Assembly (NCBI GenBank): GCA_028703445.1
Contig: JAQVMW010000002.1
Span: forward strand, 62,001-126,000
DNA length: 64,000 nucleotides
DNA from: Candidatus Peribacteraceae bacterium
GTDB lineage: Bacteria; Patescibacteriota; Gracilibacteria; Peribacterales; Peribacteraceae
Direction: 5' to 3'
In this document: piece after piece, positions 27,866 through 36,301 of the stretch
Layout of the letters: the number at the start of each line of letters is the position of its first letter
Position numbering within the stretch: position 1 is the first letter of the stretch
Made by a program: the position numbers and the translations under genes
Notes under the pieces: generated by a model
The model's input: the letters and a program-made list of their open reading frames with translations, nothing else
Databases searched by the model: none
What the model was told of the DNA's origin: nothing

Positions 27866-27985
27866 CCCCTCCCCCGGTGGGGGAGGGGAAACATTTGGAG
27901 TATGCCCTTCCCTTTCCGGGGGAAGGGTTGGGCATGGGGGAAACAAACCAAAAAACAAACATCTCCCCTCTCTCGTGGAGAGGGG
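27866..27985. repeat. Cluster of three C/G-rich hairpins
   Basis: CCCCTCCCCC-GGT-GGGGGAGGGG (27866-27888, perfect 10-bp arms), a CCCTTCC/GGAAGGG hairpin near 27907-27928, and CCCCTCTC-TCGTG-GAGAGGGG (27965-27985). All three sit in the 220-bp gap between the metallo-hydrolase and the FN3 protein. They belong to the same class as 21286-21316. The last may double as a terminator for the FN3 gene. Confidence 0.65.
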
Positions 27986-28009
27986 GCGAGGGGGAGAGGA
28001 AATCCAAAC

Positions 28010-29362
28010 TTATTTCCTTTTTCGCATCTTTCTCCACCCGACCAGCGCGCCGAAGGCGGCCAATCCGAACACGGCGCCCGCCCCGGTCTGCGACAGGCTC
28101 TTGGCTTTGGGGGCCGAAGGAGCGGTCATGGCCGAAGCGGATGACACAGAGAGAGAACTTGCGGAGGACGAAATGACCGTAGCGGTTGGGGGAGGTGCGG
28201 CCTGCGGGGTGTTCCAAGCGAAGATCGAGCGAAACACGCCGGGTGAGGAATGGCCCTCGGCGTCAGCGACGTACACGATGAGTCCGAAGTTTTGCGGCGT
28301 GACGTTTGGGATCTGTACCCCATCAAGATCCCTGGGCAGGAATTCCGGCGCGTTGAATGTCCGTCCGCCGTCGCGGCTCTGGCGCACGACGATGAATGCG
28401 CCTTCCGGTGTTGCGGGATCGTACTCCCACTGGCCGGTAACTTTGAAGAGTTGGTTTTTTTGCGGGCTTGCATTCAAACGGAAGTTCGTCACGTCGGGCA
28501 GGCTGCCGGGCTCAAGTTGGGTCGTCGCGGGAAGCGCCGTTGTTTGCTGCTGCAGCGACTGGGCGCGAGCGGCGGCTTCCTCCGGCGTAAGACCGGTGGC
28601 ATGTCCTGCGAAGAAGGCGGTGCGATCAACGGGGTCGAGCGGCAGTCCTCCTTCGCCGGCAAGTGGCTCGGTCAGACGCAATTGGTAGACCACTCCTGCG
28701 GCCTGACGCACGGTCTGTACCATGACATTCCTTCCTTCGATGGTGAGCTTCTCAATCGGCAGTGTCGTTCCCTGGGCATCAAGAATGGAGAAAGCGGACG
28801 GGGCTTGCGCGGCCTCGATGACCGGAGTCGCCGAGAATGTGAGACCGATGTGCGTGGCGGAGAGTGCCTGGGCAGAGAGCAAGTGAAGGGAAGTTGCTGC
28901 AGACGATGTTTGCGGAGCGGGAGAAGAAATGGGAACAGGCACCTCCGTGCTCATGGAGGAGGTGGAGGTGGGTGCAATGGGCTCGGTGACGGTACGGTCG
29001 ACACGCACTTCTTCCGTGAAGTACGGACTCTCTTCCCCCTGTATATTCACTGCCATCACACTGACGTAGACCGTTTCAAAAGCCTGCGGGACGTTCTGAA
29101 GCACGAGACTGGTCGCTGGTCCGTCGGTCGTTTCTACGTCATCATAGTAGCCGTCATTTTCCAGAATGGATTTTTGGCTGAAGTACACGCGATACGATTC
29201 GATATCTCCTGGAGTGGGTGCCCATTGCACCAGGATGGATCCATCAGTTTGTGCCTGCGCCTGCACACCGGTAACACTTTCCGGAGTTTCGGCGTGTGCG
29301 GGCAGAGGGGCTCCAAGGAAACCGAGGAGCACGAATGCGAGGAGGGCAAAATGTCTCTTCAT
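28010..29362 (-). CDS. Exported fibronectin-type-III protein with LPxTG-like anchor
   Basis: 450 aa. A signal peptide (KRHFALLAFVLLGFLGAPLPAHA, cut near residue 24) precedes an FN3 domain (about 28-122: SVTGVQAQAQTDGSILVQW...ESYRVYF). A Ser/Thr/Pro-rich linker, a second beta-rich domain (~165-260) and another around 290-380 follow. The C-terminus has the sortase-substrate layout: LSQTG, then a hydrophobic helix (FGLAAFGALVGW), then RKMRKRK. LSQTG departs from LPxTG, so it may instead be a plain C-terminal anchor. A surface adhesin or cell-cell contact protein is likely. No sortase gene is in the window. Confidence 0.85.
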   Translation of the reverse strand: MKRHFALLAFVLLGFLGAPLPAHAETPESVTGVQAQAQTDGSILVQWAPTPGDIESYRVYFSQKSILENDGYYDDVETTDGPATSLVLQNVPQAFETVYVSVMAVNIQGEESPYFTEEVRVDRTVTEPIAPTSTSSMSTEVPVPISSPAPQTSSAATSLHLLSAQALSATHIGLTFSATPVIEAAQAPSAFSILDAQGTTLPIEKLTIEGRNVMVQTVRQAAGVVYQLRLTEPLAGEGGLPLDPVDRTAFFAGHATGLTPEEAAARAQSLQQQTTALPATTQLEPGSLPDVTNFRLNASPQKNQLFKVTGQWEYDPATPEGAFIVVRQSRDGGRTFNAPEFLPRDLDGVQIPNVTPQNFGLIVYVADAEGHSSPGVFRSIFAWNTPQAAPPPTATVISSSASSLSVSSASAMTAPSAPKAKSLSQTGAGAVFGLAAFGALVGWRKMRKRK

Positions 29363-29400
29363 AGAGGTGTGGTGTGTTTGTAAGACTTAAGACTATTATA

Positions 29401-30900
29401 TCAGATCTCGCTTTTTCCGCCAAGACCGAGCGATTGGCGCTGCAAAGCCCCGAGCAGCCGTACGAGTCCGGTAATCCAGAGCAACACGCCCAAGGCAATG
29501 CCCGCGACCGCCAACCCGAGGAACGTCAGTGCATCGTTCGCGAGGAACGGCCGGGAGACCCAGAGCCCAACGGCGAGCAAGAGCGAAAAGACGAACCACC
29601 GTACGAATGCGGTGGGAGGGAAGAGGGGTTGGGCATACTTGAGCGTTGCGGGGAGCAGGAGGCTCACGAGGAAAGATTGCACGATGATGGCGGTCGTGGC
29701 CGCTCCCACGAAACCGAGATGGGGGATGAGCAGCAAGTTACTGCCGACAGAGAAGAGCGCGCTTACAGCGAGTGTGGCGATGAGGCGTTTCCACTCCCCG
29801 TGCACAAGAGCCATGTAGAAGGAGAAGAGGATGAATCCATAGAGGAACATGGGAACACTCGCGAGTCTAAGAGCGGTATCTGCACCGGGATGATCAATGG
29901 TCGAGAGATATTCACGCGTGGTCAGCAGTGCGATGAGCGGACGCGGCCAGAGTATCGCGAATAATCCTGCCGTTGTGCCGAGGAGCAGGAGCAAAAGAAA
30001 TGTTTTTCCCAGCAGAGAACTGGCGTCTTCTCCGCGTTCCTGTCGCTCACTGACGACCGGGAGGATGGAATTGAGCAGGAATGTGGGAATGAGAAACCCC
30101 ATTTCCCCCATCCGGAGTGCGAAACCATAGTAGGCATTCTGAATCTGGAAGTCATCGCGCAGGAGCGCGATCAAGGTCATATCGAACTGACGGCAGAAGG
30201 AGAGGAGCAGGTAAGCGGTTCCGAACGGGAGCGCGCTTTGGAGCAAGTGGCGCATGGTGTGTGCGTTCCATCGCACATGGAAGGTGACGAATTTGTGAGC
30301 GAACACATACAAGAGGAGGAGCAGGAGCAGAGCCCCGATACCGCCGATCAATGTGCAGTAGAGGAAGACACTTTCATTCGTGCTCCCGCGGATGCCAAAC
30401 AAAATGATGACACCCAACATCGTTGTGGTGAGGATGCGCTGGCTGACTTCGGCGATGAACACGTACTGCAGGCGATAGTTGATCTGGAAGACGGATCGCA
30501 ATGTCCCTGAAAGCAGGGAGAAAAAGGGTGTCAGCGCGGCGAAGGTGATTCCCAGTGGGAGAGGTGTTTCCCTCCACTGAGGCAGTAACCATGCGAAGAG
30601 GATGGCCGATCCCAGTGAGAGCGTGAGGATGATGGTTCTAAGAAAGATCAGGGCGCTCAATATCTCCTCTTTTCTGTCCGAGCGGCTCATTTCGCGCACC
30701 GATACGGCATAGAGTCCGAAATCCGCCAGAATGCCGAAAATCTGCAGATAGCCGTAGGAGGAATTGTAGTACCCGGCGAGTTCAAGGCTCAAGGCCGTGG
30801 CAACGAACTTCACGCTCAGGATCGAGAGCGCTGCCATAGCGACCTGGCTCGAAAGTTGCCAGAGCGTGGAAGCCATGATTTTTTTTGCCACGGAAGGCAT
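29401..30900 (-). CDS. Polysaccharide flippase (MOP/MATE-like, Wzx type)
   Basis: 499 aa from the ATG at 30900; the frame runs on 90 codons upstream, but that part overlaps pyrB and is not hydrophobic. About 12-14 membrane helices, starting LWQLSSQVAMAALSILSVKF. It resembles Wzx/RfbX and MurJ-type exporters that flip lipid-linked oligosaccharide. The GYYNSSYGYLQIFGILADFGL segment is typical of the polysaccharide-synthase (PST) branch. It probably exports the surface-glycan units made by the sugar nucleotide and glycosylphosphotransferase genes. Divergent from pyrB, with 72 bp between the starts. Confidence 0.85.
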   Translation of the reverse strand: MPSVAKKIMASTLWQLSSQVAMAALSILSVKFVATALSLELAGYYNSSYGYLQIFGILADFGLYAVSVREMSRSDRKEEILSALIFLRTIILTLSLGSAILFAWLLPQWRETPLPLGITFAALTPFFSLLSGTLRSVFQINYRLQYVFIAEVSQRILTTTMLGVIILFGIRGSTNESVFLYCTLIGGIGALLLLLLLYVFAHKFVTFHVRWNAHTMRHLLQSALPFGTAYLLLSFCRQFDMTLIALLRDDFQIQNAYYGFALRMGEMGFLIPTFLLNSILPVVSERQERGEDASSLLGKTFLLLLLLGTTAGLFAILWPRPLIALLTTREYLSTIDHPGADTALRLASVPMFLYGFILFSFYMALVHGEWKRLIATLAVSALFSVGSNLLLIPHLGFVGAATTAIIVQSFLVSLLLPATLKYAQPLFPPTAFVRWFVFSLLLAVGLWVSRPFLANDALTFLGLAVAGIALGVLLWITGLVRLLGALQRQSLGLGGKSEI

Positions 30901-30934
30901 CGGGGGAATTGTACCGGTATTCCTCTTCCTTCGC

Positions 30935-30962
30935 TTGCTCTCTGCAGTACGCAGCTTACACT
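30935..30962 (+). promoter_or_regulatory. Promoter of pyrB-pyrC
   Basis: TTGCTC at 30935-30940, 16-bp spacer, TACACT at 30957-30962; the pyrB ATG is 10 nt further on, leaving a leader of only a few bases. No room for a PyrR-type attenuator. Confidence 0.55.
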
Positions 30963-30972
30963 GTGATCTGCC

Positions 30973-31890
30973 ATGCCGCTCCCCTTCCGTCACATCACCT
31001 CGACCAAGCAATTCACACGCGAAGATACCGATGCGGTTCTCAAGGTGGCGGAAAAGATGGAGAATGTCCTGGCGAAAGGTGGCAGCGACCTCCTGAAGAA
31101 TAAGATCCTCGCCGCGCTCTTCTACGAGCCCAGCACGCGTACCCGGCTCAGTTTCGAGACCGCCATGCAACGGCTCGGTGGTCAGGTGATCACGGCCGAC
31201 GGGTTACAGTTCAGCTCCATGTACAAAGGCGAGACCATCGAGGACACGATGATGGTGGTCGGCCAGTATGCGGATATCATCGCCATGCGGCATCCCGAAC
31301 AGGGCAGTGCCGATCGCGCGGCGGCGGTGTGCCCCGTCCCTTTCATCAATGCGGGCGACGGGCCCGGGCAACATCCGACGCAGGCGCTTCTCGATCTCTA
31401 TACCATTCGCAAAGAGCGAGGGTCCCTCGACGGACTCCACATCGCGATGGTGGGTGATCTCAAGTTCGGTCGCACGGTGCATTCCCTCTCCTTTCTTCTC
31501 GGGCTCTACCGCGATGTTCGTTTCACGCTGATCGCTCCGAAAGAGCTCACGATGCCTCCCAAGGTCACCAGTTTCTTCAAAGAGAAGAACATCGTCTTTG
31601 CCGAGAGCGAAAATCTTGAGCAGGGGCTCGGCGCAGATGTCATTTATATGACGCGGGTGCAGAAGGAACGCTTCGAAAACAAAGAGGAGTACGAACGACT
31701 CAAGTTGAAGTACGTTCTCAAAGCCGATCATCTGCGCAATCGCAAGATTACGGTGCTCCATCCGCTCCCGCGCGTGGGCGAGATCGCAACGGATGTCGAT
31801 CCCTTGCCCGGCGCCGCGTATTTCCGCCAGGTGCGCAATGGTGTCGTGATGCGCATGGCGCTCCTTGCGATGCTCCTCGGCAAAGCATGA
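30973..31890 (+). CDS. pyrB: Aspartate carbamoyltransferase catalytic subunit
   Basis: 305 aa, the usual length. First committed step of pyrimidine synthesis: carbamoyl phosphate plus aspartate. The carbamoyl-phosphate loop EPSTRTRLSFE is near residue 52, HPTQALLDLYTI near 134, and the aspartate-domain segment VLHPLPRVGEI near 262. It overlaps pyrC by 4 bp (ATGA). No pyrI regulatory subunit is adjacent. Confidence 0.96.
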   Translation: MPLPFRHITSTKQFTREDTDAVLKVAEKMENVLAKGGSDLLKNKILAALFYEPSTRTRLSFETAMQRLGGQVITADGLQFSSMYKGETIEDTMMVVGQYADIIAMRHPEQGSADRAAAVCPVPFINAGDGPGQHPTQALLDLYTIRKERGSLDGLHIAMVGDLKFGRTVHSLSFLLGLYRDVRFTLIAPKELTMPPKVTSFFKEKNIVFAESENLEQGLGADVIYMTRVQKERFENKEEYERLKLKYVLKADHLRNRKITVLHPLPRVGEIATDVDPLPGAAYFRQVRNGVVMRMALLAMLLGKA

Positions 31891-33215
31891 CTTCGCTTCT
31901 CATTCGTGGAGGCACCGTCGTCCGTCCGACAGGCGATGAACGTGCGGATATTCTCATCAACGAGGGGGTCATCGATGAGATTTTCGTTCGCACGACCGGT
32001 CCGCAGAAACTGCTGGCAGCGGATCAGACTATCGAGGCGAATGGACAGTTGCTCTTCCCCGGTTTTATTGATTGCCATGTGCATTTTCGCGAACCGGGCA
32101 TGGAGCAGAAGGGCACCATGGAAACCGAATCACAGAGCGCGGTTGCGGGTGGCGTCACCACGGTGTGCGATATGCCCAATACCAATCCCCCCACTGTTTC
32201 CATTGCGGCGCTCAGAGAGAAAGTGAGAATCGCGGAAAGCATGAGTGCATGCGATATCCGTTTCTTCTTCGGCGTCACGCAGAGCGAACATATTCAGGAA
32301 CTCCGGCATCTCTGGGCGGAACAGGAGTTCGTCAGCCTTCGTGATCGTTGTTGTGGCGTAAAGCTCTATCTCGATCATTCCACGGGGAACCAGAAAGCAG
32401 CGAAAGGTGTTGCCGAAGAGGCATTTCGTACCTGTGCGGAACTTAAAATTCCACTCGTTGTGCATTGCGAAGACCCCGTGCTCAATGCGCGAGCGGCGAA
32501 ATTGAACACGCGTATGGACATCTCAGCACATTCCCTCATCCGGGCTCCCGAGTCGGAACAACGGGCAATCACCGTTGCCGTGGAGCTCGCGAAAGGAACA
32601 GGCGCGCATCTGCATGTTGCACATCTCTCGACGAAGCGCGGGCTTGAGTTGGTCGAGCAGGCCAAGAAGGACGGTCTTGCCGTTACCTGCGAGGTCGCGC
32701 CGCATCACCTTTTCCTTTCCACGGAGGATTACGAAACTCTGGGGACTCTGGGGAAAATGAATCCTCCGCTGCGCACGCCCGATCACGGCGAGGCGCTATG
32801 GGCGGGCATCGAGAAAGGCACCATCGATTGCGTGGCGAGTGATCATGCCCCGCACACGTTTGAAGAGAAGCAGACTGTGCCGGTTCTCACTGCTCCCAGT
32901 GGCGTTCCGGGAGTTGAAACGATGATTCCCCTGTTGCTCACCGTGGCGGCGGGCCGGTGGCCGCATCCGCGCCGCCGCTCCTTCCAGCCAAAGCTGATGT
33001 ACGCCGATATCCGGCGTCTGTGCTTCGATAATCCGAACCGGATTTTCTCGCTCAGGCAGACTGCAATCGAGCAGGGATCGATGGCGAATCTGGTCCTCGT
33101 TCAACCCGAAGAAGAGTGGGAGATCCGGGGTGCGCAACTGCATAGCAAGTGCAGATGGACGCCCTATGAAGGCTGGAAGGTCGTCGGAAAGGCAACGGTT
33201 GCCGGCAGATGGTAA
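31887..33215 (+). CDS. pyrC: Dihydroorotase
   Basis: 442 aa, class I type length. Cyclises carbamoyl-aspartate to dihydroorotate at a metal centre. Metal ligands are visible in DCHVHFREPG near residue 60, a K-containing GVKLYLDHS near 155 where class I enzymes have the carboxylated lysine, HCEDP near 193, HVAHLST near 245, and DHAPHT near 320. Translationally coupled to pyrB, giving consecutive pathway steps. Confidence 0.95.
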   Translation: MTSLLIRGGTVVRPTGDERADILINEGVIDEIFVRTTGPQKLLAADQTIEANGQLLFPGFIDCHVHFREPGMEQKGTMETESQSAVAGGVTTVCDMPNTNPPTVSIAALREKVRIAESMSACDIRFFFGVTQSEHIQELRHLWAEQEFVSLRDRCCGVKLYLDHSTGNQKAAKGVAEEAFRTCAELKIPLVVHCEDPVLNARAAKLNTRMDISAHSLIRAPESEQRAITVAVELAKGTGAHLHVAHLSTKRGLELVEQAKKDGLAVTCEVAPHHLFLSTEDYETLGTLGKMNPPLRTPDHGEALWAGIEKGTIDCVASDHAPHTFEEKQTVPVLTAPSGVPGVETMIPLLLTVAAGRWPHPRRRSFQPKLMYADIRRLCFDNPNRIFSLRQTAIEQGSMANLVLVQPEEEWEIRGAQLHSKCRWTPYEGWKVVGKATVAGRW

Positions 33216-33270
33216 AGGCGTGAGCGCTTGGAACACGCATCCTTCGGCCCGTCCGTACCGACCAACGGCC

Positions 33271-33312
33271 GGGCGGGCTACGCTCAGGGCGGTCTGAGCC
33301 TGTCGAGAACCG
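33271..33312 (+). repeat. Intergenic GCTCAGG/CTGAGC-type repeat
   Basis: Contains GCTCAG-GGCGGT-CTGAGC followed by CTGTCGAGAACC, a pattern typical of dispersed intergenic repeats. It stands between pyrC and the convergent HAD gene and may help separate their transcripts. Confidence 0.45.
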
Positions 33313-33333
33313 AGACCCGCGCTTCGCCGCAGT

Positions 33334-33978
33334 TCATTTCATTTGTTCCAACAGAGCGGATAGTTCCTGTAGGGAGTGGATCACGTGCATGGCGTTTTTG
33401 TGTGCCTGGGGCGGGGTGTGTTCCCGTACGATGAGGCAATTGGCCATACCAGCGTCGATTGCCGCCTGAATATCAAAGTCCTGATCCCCGATGTATATGC
33501 AGTGCTCGGGGGGGATACCCAAACGATCGGCTGCGAGCAGCAAACTGTGCGGATGTGGTTTGTCATAGGGCTGGCAATCATCAGCCGTGACGATTTCTGA
33601 GAAGAAAGAAGAGAGACCCAACCGTCGTTCGATGGCATCGACCCAAATTTTCCACGAACCTGTGACGATGGCGCGCGGGATTTTGTTGTCGAACGAACCA
33701 GCGAGAGACTTTGCATCTTCGAACCATGTCACCCGTTCTCCCAGTGTTTTCATGTAGAGATCATTACGGTGTTTGCGGATCTCGGCATCACGATGGCTCA
33801 AATGAAAACGTGCGAGGACATCGGCGAGTTTGTGATTCTCCCAGTAAATCTTATTGAATTCCGGCTCGCTCAAAACAAGTCCGAAGTCAGAGAGTGTCTG
33901 AAAGTAAGCTTGCTTGTAGAGCGGTATGGAATTGACGAGGGTTCCATCAAGATCGAAGAGGATCGCTTCTACTTTCAT
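33334..33978 (-). CDS. HAD-superfamily phosphatase (phosphoglycolate-phosphatase-like)
   Basis: 214 aa from the ATG at 33978. HAD motif I is FDLDGTLVNS (residues 7-16), motif II is AIVTGS near 105, the conserved Lys is in DKPHPH near 144, and motif IV is GDQDFDIQAA near 171. The helical cap after motif I marks subclass I. Possible roles are phosphoglycolate or sugar-phosphate dephosphorylation; the substrate is not predictable. The frame extends upstream in the same phase, but the start chosen gives the normal N-terminus. Confidence 0.88.
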   Translation of the reverse strand: MKVEAILFDLDGTLVNSIPLYKQAYFQTLSDFGLVLSEPEFNKIYWENHKLADVLARFHLSHRDAEIRKHRNDLYMKTLGERVTWFEDAKSLAGSFDNKIPRAIVTGSWKIWVDAIERRLGLSSFFSEIVTADDCQPYDKPHPHSLLLAADRLGIPPEHCIYIGDQDFDIQAAIDAGMANCLIVREHTPPQAHKNAMHVIHSLQELSALLEQMK

Positions 33979-34164
33979 ACATGTGCAGGAATGGGTTCCG
34001 TGTGAGCGTAGCATAGTGAAGGACGAGTAAAAAAAGAGCCCCGGATGAGGAAGCCCTGTTTTTGTGTACCGATGATGTGAGCCGGGATTCTTTATCCCCT
34101 GCGTCCCCATGTGTAGGTCATTGGGTAAGTTGGAAATGAAATAAAAATCATTGGAGTGCCGGGG

Positions 34165-36075
34165 TCAGACCTCCACAATGAGAGGAATGACCATGGGCTC
34201 GCGGTCGAGCTTGCGGTCGAAGTAGCGGTAGAGTGCGCCGCTGATGGCGCGCTTGAGCGCTTTGCGGTCGATCTCGCCGCGGGCGATGGCTTCGTCGTAG
34301 GCTTTGCGGACCACATCGGAGGCGTTTTTGGTGATCACCACCTGTTCCGATCCATAGATGAGTCCGCGCGAGATGATGTCCGGGTCGCCGACGAGACGCT
34401 TGCTCTGGGCGTAGGCGCGGAGCATGACGATGATCACGCCAGCTGAGCTCATCACCTTGCGGTCATTGAGCACGCGCTGGCCTTCGCCGGCGCTGCCGAG
34501 TCCGTCAATGATGACATCATGGATGAGGAATTTTTGCTTGCTCTTGCGGGCGTTGCCCTGCTGGTCGAATTCCAGGATTTCGCCGTTGACGAGTGAGTGG
34601 ATGCGGTTTTCCTCGTAGCCTAGATTTCGGGCAAGGTCCACGTGCGCGGAGCGCATGTAGGGCTCTCCATGTTCGGGAATGATGTGCTTGGCGCGGACGA
34701 GCTGGTGCATCAGAAGTAGGTCCCCCTGTTGGCCGTGACCGGTCGTATGGAGCGCGAGATCCGCGTTTGTCTTTACGATGGCGCCTTTGAGGTGCAGGTT
34801 ATTGATGACCTTTGAAACTGCGCGTTCATTTCCAACAATGGGGTTACTGCTCAGAATGACCGTGTCCCCGGCTTTTATGGAAATATGCCGGTGCGTGCCG
34901 AGACCAATGCGCGCAAGACCAGCCATCTCTTCACCCTGGCTGCCGGTGGTAATGATGATCGATTCGCGGTCAGGGGTTTTCTCCATGCCGGGACCCGCTT
35001 TGCGGATGAGTCCGCGTGGAGCCTTGAGGTAGCCCAAGTTCTGGGCGATCTCAAAATTCGTCTCCATGCTGCGGCCCGAGATGAAAACCTTGCGGTTATA
35101 TTTGCGAGCATGATCAATAATCTGCTGCATGCGGTTTAAGAGCGAGCTGAAGGTGGAGATGATCACGCGTCCCTTCGCGTCGCGGATGAGTTGGTGGAGT
35201 GTTTCGGAAATTTCCTTTTCACTCTTGCTGTTGCCGGGTTTGGTGGCGTTCGTGGAGTCCGCGACAATGGCGAGAACACCTTTCTCTCCCAACTGTGCGA
35301 AACGCTGGAAGTCCGCCGGTGGCTCATTCTGCGGGGTTAAGTCGAACTTGAAATCTCCTGTATGGAGGATGGTGCCGTAAGGCGTGTGCACGGCGATGGC
35401 AGCGGAATCAGGGATACTGTGTGTCACGCGCAGGAATTCCACTTCGATGCGTCCCAACCGGACTTTTTGGCCGTAGCTCACGACATTCATCCTGGCTTTG
35501 CTCGTAAGGTGCATTTCATCCAGACGCTTCCGTACGAAGGCCATGGTGAGTTTGGTGCCGAACATCGGTGGAAAATGGAGCTGAGGCAGCAGATGTTGTA
35601 CGGCCCCGATGTGGTCCAAGTGCCCGTGGGTGAAGAGCAGGGCTTTGATGCGGTTCTCTTTTCCTTTCAGCGAAGAAATATCTGGCACGAGATAGTCGAT
35701 GCCGAGCATGTCTTCGTCGGGGAACTGAAGTCCCAAATCGATGATGTAGAGATCGCCATCCACGTCGATGACAAAACAGTTGCGGCCGACCTGCTCGAAT
35801 CCGCCAAGTGGATAGAGCCTCAGTCCGCCACGCCGTTGATTTTGTAGCGGCTGTTGCTGTGGTCTCGGGTTGGCATTGCGCCTGAATCCCTCGTTTGTTT
35901 TGGCGGCGGCGGAGGCGGGGCGTTGCTGCTGTTCGAAGGAACGCGGAGGTTTCCCCTGATCGCCCATACGAGAGGGAGGGGTGGACTCCACTATGCTCTG
36001 CGAGCTTCGTGGGGTGAGAGAGGACGGTGGTTGATCCCCAATTTTCTTCTGTAACCACTCACTGATTGTTTTCAT
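34165..36075 (-). CDS. rnj: Ribonuclease J
   Basis: 636 aa from ATG 36075. A low-complexity, Gln/Arg/Pro-rich basic extension fills residues ~10-85 and is absent from typical RNase J (about 555 aa). The core starts at RLYPLGGFEQVGRNCFVID. The metal site THGHLDHIGA is near residue 146, the beta-CASP segment and GSQGEEMAGLARI are near 380, and HTTGHGQQGDLL follows near 460. RNase J has 5'-3' exo- and endonuclease activity on mRNA and rRNA precursors. The N-terminal extension may bind RNA or partners. The gene is separated from the divergent 648-aa gene by an AT-rich 226-bp region. Confidence 0.95.
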   Translation of the reverse strand: MKTISEWLQKKIGDQPPSSLTPRSSQSIVESTPPSRMGDQGKPPRSFEQQQRPASAAAKTNEGFRRNANPRPQQQPLQNQRRGGLRLYPLGGFEQVGRNCFVIDVDGDLYIIDLGLQFPDEDMLGIDYLVPDISSLKGKENRIKALLFTHGHLDHIGAVQHLLPQLHFPPMFGTKLTMAFVRKRLDEMHLTSKARMNVVSYGQKVRLGRIEVEFLRVTHSIPDSAAIAVHTPYGTILHTGDFKFDLTPQNEPPADFQRFAQLGEKGVLAIVADSTNATKPGNSKSEKEISETLHQLIRDAKGRVIISTFSSLLNRMQQIIDHARKYNRKVFISGRSMETNFEIAQNLGYLKAPRGLIRKAGPGMEKTPDRESIIITTGSQGEEMAGLARIGLGTHRHISIKAGDTVILSSNPIVGNERAVSKVINNLHLKGAIVKTNADLALHTTGHGQQGDLLLMHQLVRAKHIIPEHGEPYMRSAHVDLARNLGYEENRIHSLVNGEILEFDQQGNARKSKQKFLIHDVIIDGLGSAGEGQRVLNDRKVMSSAGVIIVMLRAYAQSKRLVGDPDIISRGLIYGSEQVVITKNASDVVRKAYDEAIARGEIDRKALKRAISGALYRYFDRKLDREPMVIPLIVEV

Positions 36076-36236
36076 TAAACGGTGATTGAATAAAACGAAT
36101 GATGTCATCATCGTACTCTCCGGATGCCAAAAAAGCAATCATAATCTTGTCATACATTCAAGATTTTGGCTTGTAGATAACAAATTATTAGTTAATGTAT
36201 TTGTAATATATGTTCTGATGAAAGGGGGAAGCCGGA

Positions 36237-36296
36237 GAGCTTGATCATGGAAAATGGGCGCTTGCTCCCTTTGCGCAAGATAGGGTAGCCTGAACC
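36237..36296 (+). repeat. Copy 1 of a short leader-type element
   Basis: GAGCTTGATCATGG followed by AAAATGGGCGCTTGC, then a CCCT-TTGCGCAAGAT-AGGG hairpin. About 32 bp closely match the element at 40356 upstream of smpB. It ends just before the start of the 648-aa gene, so it could be a 5' regulatory RNA element or a mobile mini-repeat. Confidence 0.45.
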
Positions 36297-36301
36297 CCTG
36301 T

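Noticed and set aside
27866-27985. CRISPR-like cluster of repeats
   Set aside because: Three hairpins of differing sequence without equal spacing or spacers, and no cas genes.
34022-34062. Possible terminator of RNase J
   Set aside because: There is a T-run on the minus strand, but the adjacent GC-rich sequence does not form a proper stem.
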